16,793 nt of DNA from an uncultured Collinsella sp. (GCA_900765185.1 CAAFQT010000262.1:1-16793), one strand, 5' to 3'. Positions 1 to 6,760 are shown, counted from the first letter of the stretch. The notes: generated by a model not told the origin, from the sequence alone. Numbers and translations are program-made.

Positions 1-193
1 TCACATGCCGCCCCTCGCGCGTGCCCGAGCACACCGCGTTCCACGCGCGATAGACCGCGCGCGACTCCTCGGCAGCCTCCATCTGCGCGCGGCGCTCAGG
101 TGTCGCGGCCGCCAGGATGCGCTGACGCTCTGCGTTCAAAAATCCACTGAAGGCAACCGTTTCGCTCTCGCGCTCGTAATTAGCACGTCTCAC
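1..193 (-). CDS. DUF721 (DciA-like) protein, N-terminal part, cut by left window edge
   Basis: Translating from a GTG at 193-191 gives 64 open codons that run off the left edge. The start reads VRRANYERESETVAFSGFLN and an AWNAVCSGTREGRHV segment follows. A charged helical N-terminus followed by a W-x-x-V and a G-x-H element resembles actinobacterial DUF721 proteins, which are encoded directly after recF. The family includes DciA, a loader or helper of the replicative helicase DnaB. The gene overlaps the 3' end of recF by 14 nt in another frame, which suggests translational coupling. The ATG at 197-195 is not usable because it is in the recF frame and meets the recF stop at once, so GTG is the likely start. 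The family call rests mostly on position and on this short segment. Confidence 0.65.
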   Translation of the reverse strand, partial: MRRANYERESETVAFSGFLNAERQRILAAATPERRAQMEAAEESRAVYRAWNAVCSGTREGRHV

Positions 194-1286
194 CCATGCT
201 CACCACCTTGGCTCGATCAAGCAGGTCATCGGTAAAATACCCCAGGTTGGTCGTGGTTATGACCGTCTGGATATCATCGCCGATCAGCCGCAGAAAAGCA
301 CCGCGGCGTTCGCCGTCGAGTTCGCTCATCACGTCGTCCAAAAGCAGCAACGGGGCGGTGCCCAGGACATCGCGAGCCACGGCCACCTCCGCCACCTTCC
401 AGGCCAGAACCAACGTTCGCTGCTGACCTTGGCTGGCAAATGAACGGGCGGAGCGACCCGCCACGGTAAACTCAATCTCATCGCGATGCGGTCCCACCAA
501 CGTCACGCCGCGGCGAATTTCCTCGTCGGCGTGCTCATCAAGGGCAGCCAGCATGCGCTCGTACGCCCAGCCCTTCAGCTCTTCGCGATCATCGACCTGG
601 GGCAAATCCCCCAGCGTGGACGTATAGGTCACGTTGGCAGCCTCACCGGATGCCACTTGCCCGTAGGCAGTGTGCACATGGCCCGCCAGCCGGTCGAGCA
701 GGGCCAACCGGTGCACAAGCAGGGCCGAGCCCGCGCGGGCAATCGAATCGTTCCACGCGCCGAGCATCTCGCGACAGCACCAGGTCTCCTTGAGCAGGGC
801 GTTACGCTGGGTCACGCAGCGTCCATAGGTGCTCGCAAGATCGGCATAACGTGCGCTCAGCTGCATGCCAAAGTCATCGAGGGCGGCGCGGCGCACACTG
901 GCGCCTCGCTTAACCATGTCCAGATGGTCGGGGCAAAACAGCACGCTCGGCAGAGCCCCGCGCACACCGGCGGCAGAGCACCTCTTGCCGTTGCGGCTAA
1001 ACGAGCGCTTACCGTCCTCCACGCTCAATCCCATATCAAGCACGCGGCCGTCGCCCTCGAGCCTCAGCTCGACCTTGCACGAGCCCACGCCATCATGGAC
1101 GAGCTCGGCTGCGGTCGGATGTCTAAACGAGGCGCCGCTCGTCAGCAGCTGCAGCGCCTCTATGAGATTGGTCTTTCCCGCCGCGTTGGGTCCCGCAAGT
1201 ATCGTCACGCCCTCGTCCAGGGCAAGGCGATAACTATCGAAGCTGCGGTAGTGCGCGACGGAAAGATCGCGGGCGAACATGGTCAT
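180..1286 (-). CDS. recF: RecF, DNA repair and gap-filling ATPase
   Basis: 368 residues, normal for RecF. It is an SMC-like ABC ATPase that binds gapped DNA with RecO and RecR and helps load RecA. Walker A is GPNAAGKT at residues 32-39, the ABC signature is SQGQQRT at about 285-291, and Walker B is LLLLDD at about 313-318, followed by SELD. The N-terminal LSVAHYRSFDSYRL segment is typical of the family. The gene starts 9 nt after the dnaN stop, so the two are almost certainly co-transcribed. The start could be the ATG at 1286 or the ATG two codons later at 1280. Neither has a clear Shine-Dalgarno sequence, which fits coupling to dnaN translation. Confidence 0.97.
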   Translation of the reverse strand: MTMFARDLSVAHYRSFDSYRLALDEGVTILAGPNAAGKTNLIEALQLLTSGASFRHPTAAELVHDGVGSCKVELRLEGDGRVLDMGLSVEDGKRSFSRNGKRCSAAGVRGALPSVLFCPDHLDMVKRGASVRRAALDDFGMQLSARYADLASTYGRCVTQRNALLKETWCCREMLGAWNDSIARAGSALLVHRLALLDRLAGHVHTAYGQVASGEAANVTYTSTLGDLPQVDDREELKGWAYERMLAALDEHADEEIRRGVTLVGPHRDEIEFTVAGRSARSFASQGQQRTLVLAWKVAEVAVARDVLGTAPLLLLDDVMSELDGERRGAFLRLIGDDIQTVITTTNLGYFTDDLLDRAKVVSMGETC

Positions 1287-1295
1287 GGCGCAACG

Positions 1296-2399
1296 CTAGA
1301 TGCGGACCGGCATGACCAGGTACAGGTAGTTGATCTTGTCGTAGGACTTGAAGATGCCCGCCTGCGAGTAGCTCTTGAGCTCCAGCGTGATCTCCTTCTC
1401 CTTGGACAGGGCATTGAGGCAGCCAAAGATGTAGTGGTAGTTGAAGGCGATGGTGCCCGACTCGCCCTCGGCCTCGACATCGATCGTCTCCTGCGCAAGG
1501 TCCTGGTCATTGGAAATGGAGGACAGGCCCATCTGCCCGTTCTCGACATCGATCTCGAACTTGACGGCGGGGTTGGCGCTCGCGATAACGGCCACGCGCT
1601 TGAGGGCGGCGTTAAAGGCGGCGACGTCGATCTTGACGCTCGTCACGCACGAATCGGGGATGAGCTGCTTGTAGTTGGGGTACACGCCCTCGATGCGGCG
1701 CGACACGTAGGTGGTGTTGCCGGCCTCAAAGACGACCTGGGTGTCGGTAGCCCCGATCATGATGGTCGCCTGGCTGGCCATGATGTTCAGCGCGTCGTTA
1801 AAGGCGTCGGCCGGAACGTTGAGTTCAAAGGAGCCCTCGAGGGTTGAGGTCTCGACCTGAGTATCGCACACGGCCAAGCGGAAGGAATCGGTCGCCACCA
1901 GGCGCACGGTGTTGTTCTCGACCTTCATGTGCACGCCGCCCAGGATGGGGCGGGCCTTATCGGTCGAGGTGACGCGCCACACGCGGCCGACCATCTCGGA
2001 CAAGATATCGGTCGGCAGCTCCACGGCACTCTCGATGGCATAGGCCGGAAACTCGGGGAAGTCATTGGCATCGAGCGTGTTCAGGCGGAAAGAGCTCTTC
2101 TCGCAACCAATCAGCACCTGGCGCTCGGACAGCTCAAAGGTGACCGGGGCATCGGGGAGAGTCTTGGTGATATTGGAGAGCATCTTACAGGGGATAACCA
2201 TCTCGCCCTCTTCTTCGACATGCGCCGCGATGCGATGACGGATCGAGATGGTGTAGTTAGAGGTCTGGAATTCCAAGATGCCGTCTTGCGCCTTGACGAG
2301 CACGCCCGACAGGATGGGAAGGGTGGATGCCGAAGCGACACCCTTCATAACGACGCCGATGGCTTGTGTAAGCGAGCTCTGGCTGACGGTGAACTTCAT
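1296..2399 (-). CDS. dnaN: DnaN, DNA polymerase III sliding clamp (beta subunit)
   Basis: 367 residues, the usual length of the bacterial beta clamp. It dimerises into a ring around DNA and tethers the replicative polymerase and other clamp-binding proteins. The N-terminus MKFTVSQSSLTQAI and the C-terminal YLVMPVRI are family hallmarks; the last residues form part of the peptide-binding pocket. The start is well placed, with AGAAAGG about 9 nt upstream of the ATG. It lies downstream of dnaA, separated by a 238-nt intergenic region that holds DnaA boxes and an AT-rich element. It is followed after 9 nt by recF. Confidence 0.98.
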   Translation of the reverse strand: MKFTVSQSSLTQAIGVVMKGVASASTLPILSGVLVKAQDGILEFQTSNYTISIRHRIAAHVEEEGEMVIPCKMLSNITKTLPDAPVTFELSERQVLIGCEKSSFRLNTLDANDFPEFPAYAIESAVELPTDILSEMVGRVWRVTSTDKARPILGGVHMKVENNTVRLVATDSFRLAVCDTQVETSTLEGSFELNVPADAFNDALNIMASQATIMIGATDTQVVFEAGNTTYVSRRIEGVYPNYKQLIPDSCVTSVKIDVAAFNAALKRVAVIASANPAVKFEIDVENGQMGLSSISNDQDLAQETIDVEAEGESGTIAFNYHYIFGCLNALSKEKEITLELKSYSQAGIFKSYDKINYLYLVMPVRI

Positions 2400-2407
2400 C
2401 TTTTAAT

Positions 2408-2470
2408 ACCTTTCTATAGATATAAATATCTTAATAATAGTAATAGCACTGACGAAACTGTTGATTACTC
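2408..2470. other. Candidate oriC unwinding element: AT-rich stretch, DnaA-trio-like run and adjacent box
   Basis: Positions 2400-2446 are strongly AT-rich in an otherwise GC-rich region. Within them TAATAATAGTAATAG (2432-2446) is five consecutive TAA/TAG triplets. Read along the dnaA-to-dnaN direction these are CTA/TTA triplets, the form of the DnaA-trio elements described for the Bacillus subtilis basal origin unwinding system. A box-like TGTTGATTA (2459-2467) lies 12 bp away on the dnaA side, which is the order expected: box, short spacer, trios, AT-rich DNA, then dnaN. The function is inferred; the pattern is seen directly. Confidence 0.55.
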
Positions 2471-2514
2471 ACAAAGACGCAGGTCAGACCCAGAAAGAGA
2501 ATCGACAGCAACCT

Positions 2515-2622
2515 GTGTGCAACAGGGGTGGTTTTCCACGTTCAAAACCTGCGCAAAACTTTTCATCACCGCGGATTGGGTTTTAGACACCTTATGCCCG
2601 TGGTTTCGACAAGTTTTCAACA
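2515..2622. other. DnaA-box cluster in the dnaA-dnaN intergenic region
   Basis: Box-like nonamers here are TGTGCAACA (2515-2523), TTTTCCACG (2532-2540), TTTTCATCA (2560-2568), GTTTCGACA (2603-2611) and TTTTCAACA (2614-2622). The last sits in a 13-mer, GTTTTCAACAGGT, whose exact reverse complement occurs twice upstream of the dnaA operon. The common form TTTTCAACA differs from the standard TTATCCACA at positions 3 and 6. With the AT-rich element next to dnaN this makes the region a strong oriC candidate. No gene fits in the region. Confidence 0.6.
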
Positions 2623-2637
2623 GGTGTCTCTATTTCC

Positions 2638-4362
2638 CTACGAGCGTAGTGTAATTTTATCGCGCAGCGACTTGAGGTCTTCGGTGACGGTGCGGTCTTC
2701 CTGGATCATCTTCTGGACCTTTTTGTAACTCGTGCTGACGGTCGAGTGGTTGCGGTTGCCAAATTCGGCGCCTACCGCCGTGGTCGTCATCTCGCACATT
2801 TCGATGGCCAGGTAGATAGCGATATGGCGTGCTTTGGCGATATTGGCGTTGCGACGCGGGCCGATGAGCTCCTCGTGCGTCACGCCGTACTGCTCTTCGA
2901 TGACGGACTGAACCGTTTGCACGTTGATCTTTTTGGCCGATGTGTCGAAGTACTGGCTGGCGATGGCGTCGATATCGTCAAAGGTGAGCTCCCCGCCCTC
3001 GCGCTCGCGGTCGCCCGCCTCGCCGGCGCAGCGCTCGCAGAAGCTCTCGAGTTCGCGGATGTTGGTGCCCGACACCTCTGCCATGTGCTTAAAGTGCTCA
3101 TCGGTCAGGTGCCCGCCGTCGCCCCCGTAGGCCGCCAACAGTGAGTCGTCGCCTGCCTCGGGAGCGGCGACGATGGTGTTCTCGTAATAGCGCTGCAAGA
3201 TCTTGTATTTCATCTCGTAGCTGGGCTCTGCGACCAGGCAGAGCATGCCGGCGTTGAAGCGGCTGGTCAGGCGCTCGTCCATGCTCAGGTCCTTGGGGGC
3301 GCGGTCTGCCGCGATGACGACCTTCTTGTTGTTGCGGATGAACTCGTCCATGAGCTGGAAAAAGTAGTCCACGCTCGCGCGCTTGCCGATGATGTTTTGG
3401 ATGTCATCGATGATGAGCACGTCCACGCCGTGGTACGCCTGCATGATGGGGGCGTTGCTCTTCTTTTGGCGGTCGAACTCGGTCATCAGGTCGTCCAGAT
3501 ATGCCTGGGAGTTGGCATACTTGACCTTGATCTCGGGCGACTTCTCGGCGAGCTCGTTTTTGATGGCAAGCAGCAGGTGCGTCTTGCCCAGGCCCGATTT
3601 GCCGTAGATAAACAGTGATGTGCATGTGCCGCGCTCGTCCGCGAGGGCGGCAAACTTGAGTGCCGAGCGATAGGCATGGCTGTTCTCGGGGCCGTAGACA
3701 AAGTTCTCAAAGGTAAATTTTGAGTTCGCGGCGAGCGGGGCTCCATCCGTATTCTGCTCGGCCGGCACGGTCGGTGCTGGCATGGGTGAAGCGGGGGTCG
3801 CAGCTTGCGTGGATTTAGTCGGCGCTCCGCCCTTCATCTGGTTCATCATGCGACGAAAATCGTCGGCCGAGAGCGTGTTCTTGATTGCAATGCCCGAATC
3901 CGCGCCCGCCGCTGCGTCGTGAGCAATGGGCATGTGCGTGACGGGTGCGTTCGTTGACGTCGCTACCGCGGTCGGCAACGGCGCCATGGTTTCACGGGAA
4001 ACATCGCTGTGCTGGTGCTCGATTGTCGGCACGTCGCCTGCGGAGGCCGGCACCGCCGGGGAAGCAGCGGGAGCCGTGGCGGGCGCCGTCGCGGCAGCGG
4101 ATTCCGTCGCGGCGCCTTGCGGTGCCACGATGTCGAGCGCAATCGGCGCAAAGGCGATTTCTTCCAGATAGGCCTCAATAGTCGGCTGATGCTTTTTGAG
4201 CTGCGCGATGGCAAAGCGCGAGGGGGCCTCGATCGTGAGCGTATCTTCGGTCAGGCTTATGGCGCGCGATTGCCCCAGCATGTTGATGAGGCGTGCATCT
4301 TGGCCGTCGCGCTGACAAAAGGCGATGGCATCCCCCAGGATGATGCTTGCTTCCTCGTCCAC
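2638..4362 (-). CDS. dnaA: DnaA, chromosomal replication initiator
   Basis: 574 residues, longer than the usual 440-500 because of an extended Ala/Pro/Thr-rich domain II (about residues 82-212). Domain I is residues 1-80. The AAA+ domain has Walker A GKSGLGKT (254-261), Walker B VLIIDDIQ (315-322), the arginine-finger segment RLTSRF (364-369) and sensor II NIRELE (434-439). Domain IV has GPRRNANIAKARHIAIYLA (501-519), then GNRNHSTV (535-542). The usual DNA-contacting motif is GGRDHSTV, so the Asp is replaced by Asn538. The start is a GTG at 4362 preceded by GGGAG about 5 nt away. The gene follows the ATPase/winged-helix gene after 15 nt, so they likely share a transcript. DnaA boxes on both sides suggest autoregulation. 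Confidence 0.97.
   Translation of the reverse strand: MDEEASIILGDAIAFCQRDGQDARLINMLGQSRAISLTEDTLTIEAPSRFAIAQLKKHQPTIEAYLEEIAFAPIALDIVAPQGAATESAAATAPATAPAASPAVPASAGDVPTIEHQHSDVSRETMAPLPTAVATSTNAPVTHMPIAHDAAAGADSGIAIKNTLSADDFRRMMNQMKGGAPTKSTQAATPASPMPAPTVPAEQNTDGAPLAANSKFTFENFVYGPENSHAYRSALKFAALADERGTCTSLFIYGKSGLGKTHLLLAIKNELAEKSPEIKVKYANSQAYLDDLMTEFDRQKKSNAPIMQAYHGVDVLIIDDIQNIIGKRASVDYFFQLMDEFIRNNKKVVIAADRAPKDLSMDERLTSRFNAGMLCLVAEPSYEMKYKILQRYYENTIVAAPEAGDDSLLAAYGGDGGHLTDEHFKHMAEVSGTNIRELESFCERCAGEAGDREREGGELTFDDIDAIASQYFDTSAKKINVQTVQSVIEEQYGVTHEELIGPRRNANIAKARHIAIYLAIEMCEMTTTAVGAEFGNRNHSTVSTSYKKVQKMIQEDRTVTEDLKSLRDKITLRS
3988..4003. other. Degenerate parS-like site inside dnaA
   Basis: GGTTTCACGGGAAACA matches the 16-bp parS consensus TGTTTCACGTGAAACA at 14 of 16 positions, and 13 of 14 in the palindromic core. 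It falls in the disordered domain II of DnaA, encoding DVSRET (residues 120-125). The perfect sites lie 5 kb away beside parA. ParB binding here is inferred. Confidence 0.5.
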
Positions 4363-4377
4363 TGTCTCTCCCGTTCT

Positions 4378-5700
4378 TTAGCTCTGAGCTCGCACGCGAG
4401 CGGCGCCGAGTTCGGTCAGATGGTATTTCTGGCCATGCTTGATGACCAAGCCGGCCTGCGCCAAGTCATTGAGCGTGCGTGACCAAGTGGGGGCCGAGTT
4501 TCCAAACGTCCTCGCCAGATCGGTTGCACCGCACGCTTGATTTTGCGCCAGATAGCCCAGCGCGGCGTTGCCGCGATCGCTTACGAACACGTCCGGTTGT
4601 GGCTGCGCATACTGATTTGCTGCATTAGGATACATCATTTGAGCTGCTGGTTGTTGAGAACTCTGCATCGGCGGCATTTGCTGTTGAAAACTTTGAGGCC
4701 ACTGTTGGTAAGGCTGTGGAGGCATCTGCTGGGTCCAAGGGCTGTACTGCTGCTGCGGCATCTGCTGGTACGGCTGCTGATATCCCTGCTGGTACTGCTG
4801 CGGGAACTGCTGGCCATACCCCAGTGGCGGCATCTGCTGATATGGATATCCCTGTTGGTACGGCTGATAGCCCATTTGCTGGCCACCCGGCATGCCTGTC
4901 GATTGTTGGACGGCGACATCCTGGTCTGTCGGAGGCATTCCCTCTGGAGTGTTTGGAGGCACCGGCATCGACATCGCCTGGAACCCCTGCGCGGGGAGCA
5001 TCCCAGACTGCTGCATCTGTGCCATGGGCGGCTGTGTAAAAGCTCCCGGCAGGGGATAGACTGTCTGCTCGGTCTCGGGGCGCACGGCGGCACCGCGTCC
5101 GCCGGCACGCTCGATTTCCTGCACGCGCTTGGGGTTCAGGCTCACGGTCACCACGGTGCCGTTGCCCATGTTGTCTTCGATGGAGACGGCGCCGCCGGCG
5201 TTTTCCAGGTACTCCTGTACCATGGGAAACCCCGCCCCGGTTCCGCGGATATACCGCTTCATCTTGCTGTTTGCGCTGGTCACGCCAAAGTCGAAGGCGC
5301 GTTCCTTGTCATCGATGCCCGGCCCCTGATCGGCAAAGCGAATCGTGTCTCCGCCGTCCAGGATCGAGATGATGGGCTCTGCAAAGTGGGCGTGGATAAA
5401 GTTTTCGACAATCTCGCGGATGACCATGAGCGAGATGTGGCCGCCCTGTTCCTTCATGCATTGGTAGACGGTGTTGGTCGTCTCTTCCAGATACGTGCGG
5501 ACGTCTTGCGGCTCGATGACAATCACGCGCGGGGTCGATAGCATGTCGTCGTATACCGCTATGCGCGCCGCATACATCGCTGCAGGCGCTTTTACTGCGG
5601 TCTGTTCGTCCTCGTCGCGCTCTTCGCGTACGCCGGTGATGTGCTCGTTGTCGGGTGCCGGATCTCCGGAGTCGACCATGGTGTAAAAGTCGTCAGACAT
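4378..5700 (-). CDS. GHKL-type ATPase with Gln/Pro-rich linker and C-terminal winged helix, upstream of dnaA
   Basis: 440 residues with no gene name that I recognise. Residues 1-55 are acidic and probably disordered. Residues about 56-190 form a HATPase_c (GHKL) fold: N box REIVEN (95-100), G1 DQGPGID (124-130), G2 GTGAGF (153-158) and GNGT (179-182). There is no histidine-kinase dimerisation helix with its phosphorylated His, so it resembles anti-sigma or lone ATPase modules rather than a complete kinase. Residues about 222-368 are a Gln/Pro/Tyr/Met-rich tract with repeated YQQ and QQMP units. Residues about 370-440 look like a winged helix (helix-turn-helix near 391-418, then a KYHLTELG wing). 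It ends 15 nt before dnaA, suggesting one operon. The start at 5700 has no strong ribosome binding site; a later ATG at residue 8 is possible. The role is unknown; nucleotide-dependent control at the origin is a guess from location. Confidence 0.8.
   Translation of the reverse strand: MSDDFYTMVDSGDPAPDNEHITGVREERDEDEQTAVKAPAAMYAARIAVYDDMLSTPRVIVIEPQDVRTYLEETTNTVYQCMKEQGGHISLMVIREIVENFIHAHFAEPIISILDGGDTIRFADQGPGIDDKERAFDFGVTSANSKMKRYIRGTGAGFPMVQEYLENAGGAVSIEDNMGNGTVVTVSLNPKRVQEIERAGGRGAAVRPETEQTVYPLPGAFTQPPMAQMQQSGMLPAQGFQAMSMPVPPNTPEGMPPTDQDVAVQQSTGMPGGQQMGYQPYQQGYPYQQMPPLGYGQQFPQQYQQGYQQPYQQMPQQQYSPWTQQMPPQPYQQWPQSFQQQMPPMQSSQQPAAQMMYPNAANQYAQPQPDVFVSDRGNAALGYLAQNQACGATDLARTFGNSAPTWSRTLNDLAQAGLVIKHGQKYHLTELGAARVRAQS
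4597..5037 (-). repeat. Low-complexity CAG/CCG-rich coding repeat (Gln/Pro/Tyr/Met tract)
   Basis: This stretch of the ATPase gene encodes residues 222-368, made of irregular repeats such as YQQGY, YQQMP and QQMPP. The units vary in length and codon choice, so it is a diverged rather than a recently expanded repeat. Repeat number may differ between strains. Confidence 0.8.
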
Positions 5701-5762
5701 GCCGCTCGCAATCTTTCAAAAGGTTTCGAACAGATAGTAGCTCACCGTGCACTGTTTCTCAT

Positions 5763-5867
5763 CTTTCGACAACTTTTCAAAACCTGTTGAAAACTTTGGA
5801 AATCGGACGAAAAGTTCTCAACATTGCCAACATGACCTGTTGAAAACTCGATGAAATATCGTGAAAA
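5763..5867. other. DnaA-box cluster upstream of the dnaA operon
   Basis: The gene-free stretch 5701-5943 carries two perfect copies of ACCTGTTGAAAAC (5782-5794 and 5835-5847, 53 bp apart), each holding the box TGTTGAAAA. Weaker boxes are CTTTCGACA (5763-5771), TTTTCAAAA (5774-5782), TTCTCAACA (5815-5823) and TCGTGAAAA (5859-5867). TTTTCAA/TTGAAAA also forms an inverted repeat (5774-5780 and 5787-5793). A 17-bp segment at 5764-5780 matches 2604-2620 in the other cluster with one difference. Likely roles are DnaA autoregulation and one half of a bipartite origin. Confidence 0.6.
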
Positions 5868-5896
5868 GTTGCCAACTGTCTCAAATACCGAATCTG

Positions 5897-5925
5897 CTTA
5901 TGGGGGAACCGTGTACTCTTTGCAA
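5897..5925 (-). promoter_or_regulatory. Possible promoter for the ATPase-dnaA operon
   Basis: On the minus strand TTGCAA (5925-5920), a 17-bp spacer and CATAAG (5902-5897) match the sigma-70 consensus at 8 of 12 positions. Transcripts from here would cross both perfect DnaA boxes before reaching the gene at 5700, which would allow DnaA to repress its own operon. Weak match. Confidence 0.3.
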
Positions 5926-5943
5926 CCTTTTACCTTTGATTTC

Positions 5944-5973
5944 TTGACATTTGAACATTGATTTCCCTACAAT
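5944..5973 (+). promoter_or_regulatory. Strong sigma-70-type promoter of the rpmH operon
   Basis: TTGACA (5944-5949), an 18-bp spacer and TACAAT (5968-5973) is an almost ideal housekeeping promoter. Transcription would start near 5980, leaving a leader of about 65 nt before rpmH. Confidence 0.85.
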
Positions 5974-5999
5974 CTTCAAGCTCACGTGTCTATATCTGC

Positions 6000-6017
6000 G
6001 TCCGCGTCCCCGCGGAC
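6000..6017 (+). other. Hairpin in the rpmH leader
   Basis: GTCCGCG pairs perfectly with CGCGGAC (7 bp) around a TCCC loop. It lies 14 nt upstream of the rpmH ribosome binding site and has no T-run after it, so it is not a terminator. It could stabilise the leader or affect translation. Confidence 0.5.
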
Positions 6018-6045
6018 ACTCGAAATGCAGCAGGAGGAACTTAAG

Positions 6046-6180
6046 ATGAAGCGTACGTATCAGCCTAATAAGCGTAAGCGTGCCAAGACCCATGGCTTCC
6101 GTGCCCGTATGGCTACTAAGGGTGGTCGTGCCGTGCTCGCCCGTCGTCGCGCCAAGGGCCGCAAGCGTCTCACTGTCTAG
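6046..6180 (+). CDS. rpmH: Ribosomal protein L34 (bL34)
   Basis: 44 residues, starting MKRTYQPNKRKRAKTHGFRA and ending RRRAKGRKRLTV, the standard highly basic L34 sequence and length. L34 is a component of the large ribosomal subunit. AGGAGG lies 8 nt upstream of the ATG, fixing the start; longer in-frame versions into the leader are not plausible. It is the first gene of the rightward operon, directly behind a near-consensus promoter, and is followed after 20 nt by rnpA. Confidence 0.99.
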   Translation: MKRTYQPNKRKRAKTHGFRARMATKGGRAVLARRRAKGRKRLTV

Positions 6181-6200
6181 CAGCGATACACACATCTCGC

Positions 6201-6539
6201 ATGAAGACTATTAAGTCTCGGCAAGATTTCGAGCATGTGTTCAGTCGGGGGCGTCGTTTCAATCATCCTCTGATTCGAATGACCATATGTGAATCGGTTG
6301 GCGAAGGCGACTCCGGAAGGGTCGCCTTCGTTGGTGCTAAACGGCTCGGTTGTGCGGTCGTGCGCAACCGTTCTAAGCGTGTGATGCGCGAGGCCGCCCG
6401 CAGCTGCGGATTTCCCGTTGCGGGTTATGACATCATCTTGTTCGCAACTCCCAAGACGAGGGTTTCCTCGCCGCAGGAGATGGACAAGGCGTTGCGTTCG
6501 CTTATGAAACGCGCCGGCGTTGCCGGGGAGGAGCGATGA
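6201..6539 (+). CDS. rnpA: RNase P protein component
   Basis: 112 residues, typical for RnpA. It is the protein cofactor that helps the catalytic RNA of RNase P process tRNA 5' ends. The N-terminal MKTIKSRQDFEHVFSRGRR and the RNR motif VVRNRSKRVMREA (53-65) are diagnostic. The start is fixed by the family N-terminus, but no Shine-Dalgarno sequence is visible in the 20 nt after rpmH, which hints at coupling to rpmH or weak initiation. Its stop overlaps the yidD start as ATGA. Confidence 0.97.
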   Translation: MKTIKSRQDFEHVFSRGRRFNHPLIRMTICESVGEGDSGRVAFVGAKRLGCAVVRNRSKRVMREAARSCGFPVAGYDIILFATPKTRVSSPQEMDKALRSLMKRAGVAGEER

Positions 6540-6760
6540 GCAATCACGTCTTGCGGCGTGTTGCCATCGCTCCTATTCGCATATATCAACAGGTTATTTC
6601 GCCCTTATTGCCTGACGCCTGCATTTATTATCCAACGTGTTCGCAATACGCCGTTCAGGCGATTGAGAAATACGGTGTTTTGAGAGGCTGCTGGCTTGCC
6701 GTGAGGCGCATCGCTCGCTGCAATCCCCTGCACGTCGGCGGTTATGACCCTGTGCCCTAG
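6536..6760 (+). CDS. yidD: YidD, membrane protein insertion efficiency factor
   Basis: 74 residues with the family pattern: an N-terminal amphipathic segment containing IYQQVISPLLPDACIYYPTC, then SQYAVQAIEKYGVLRG and RCNPLHVGGYDPVP. YidD is a small membrane-associated protein that assists YidC-dependent insertion. Its ATG overlaps the rnpA stop by 4 nt, and a GGGGAGGAG sequence in the end of rnpA supplies the ribosome binding site. yidC follows after 29 nt. Confidence 0.96.
   Translation: MSNHVLRRVAIAPIRIYQQVISPLLPDACIYYPTCSQYAVQAIEKYGVLRGCWLAVRRIARCNPLHVGGYDPVP

Noticed and set aside
486..1847. Long plus-strand open frame of 453 codons opposite recF and dnaN
   Set aside because: It is antisense to two certain genes, has no recognisable domain and has the composition expected from codon bias on the opposite strand.
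4537..5541. Plus-strand frame of 334 codons rich in Leu and Arg opposite the ATPase gene
   Set aside because: Its Leu/Arg runs simply mirror the Gln/Pro repeat on the coding strand.
5881..6195. Minus-strand frame of 104 codons across the rpmH promoter and gene
   Set aside because: It is antisense to rpmH, covers its promoter and has no ribosome binding site or motif.
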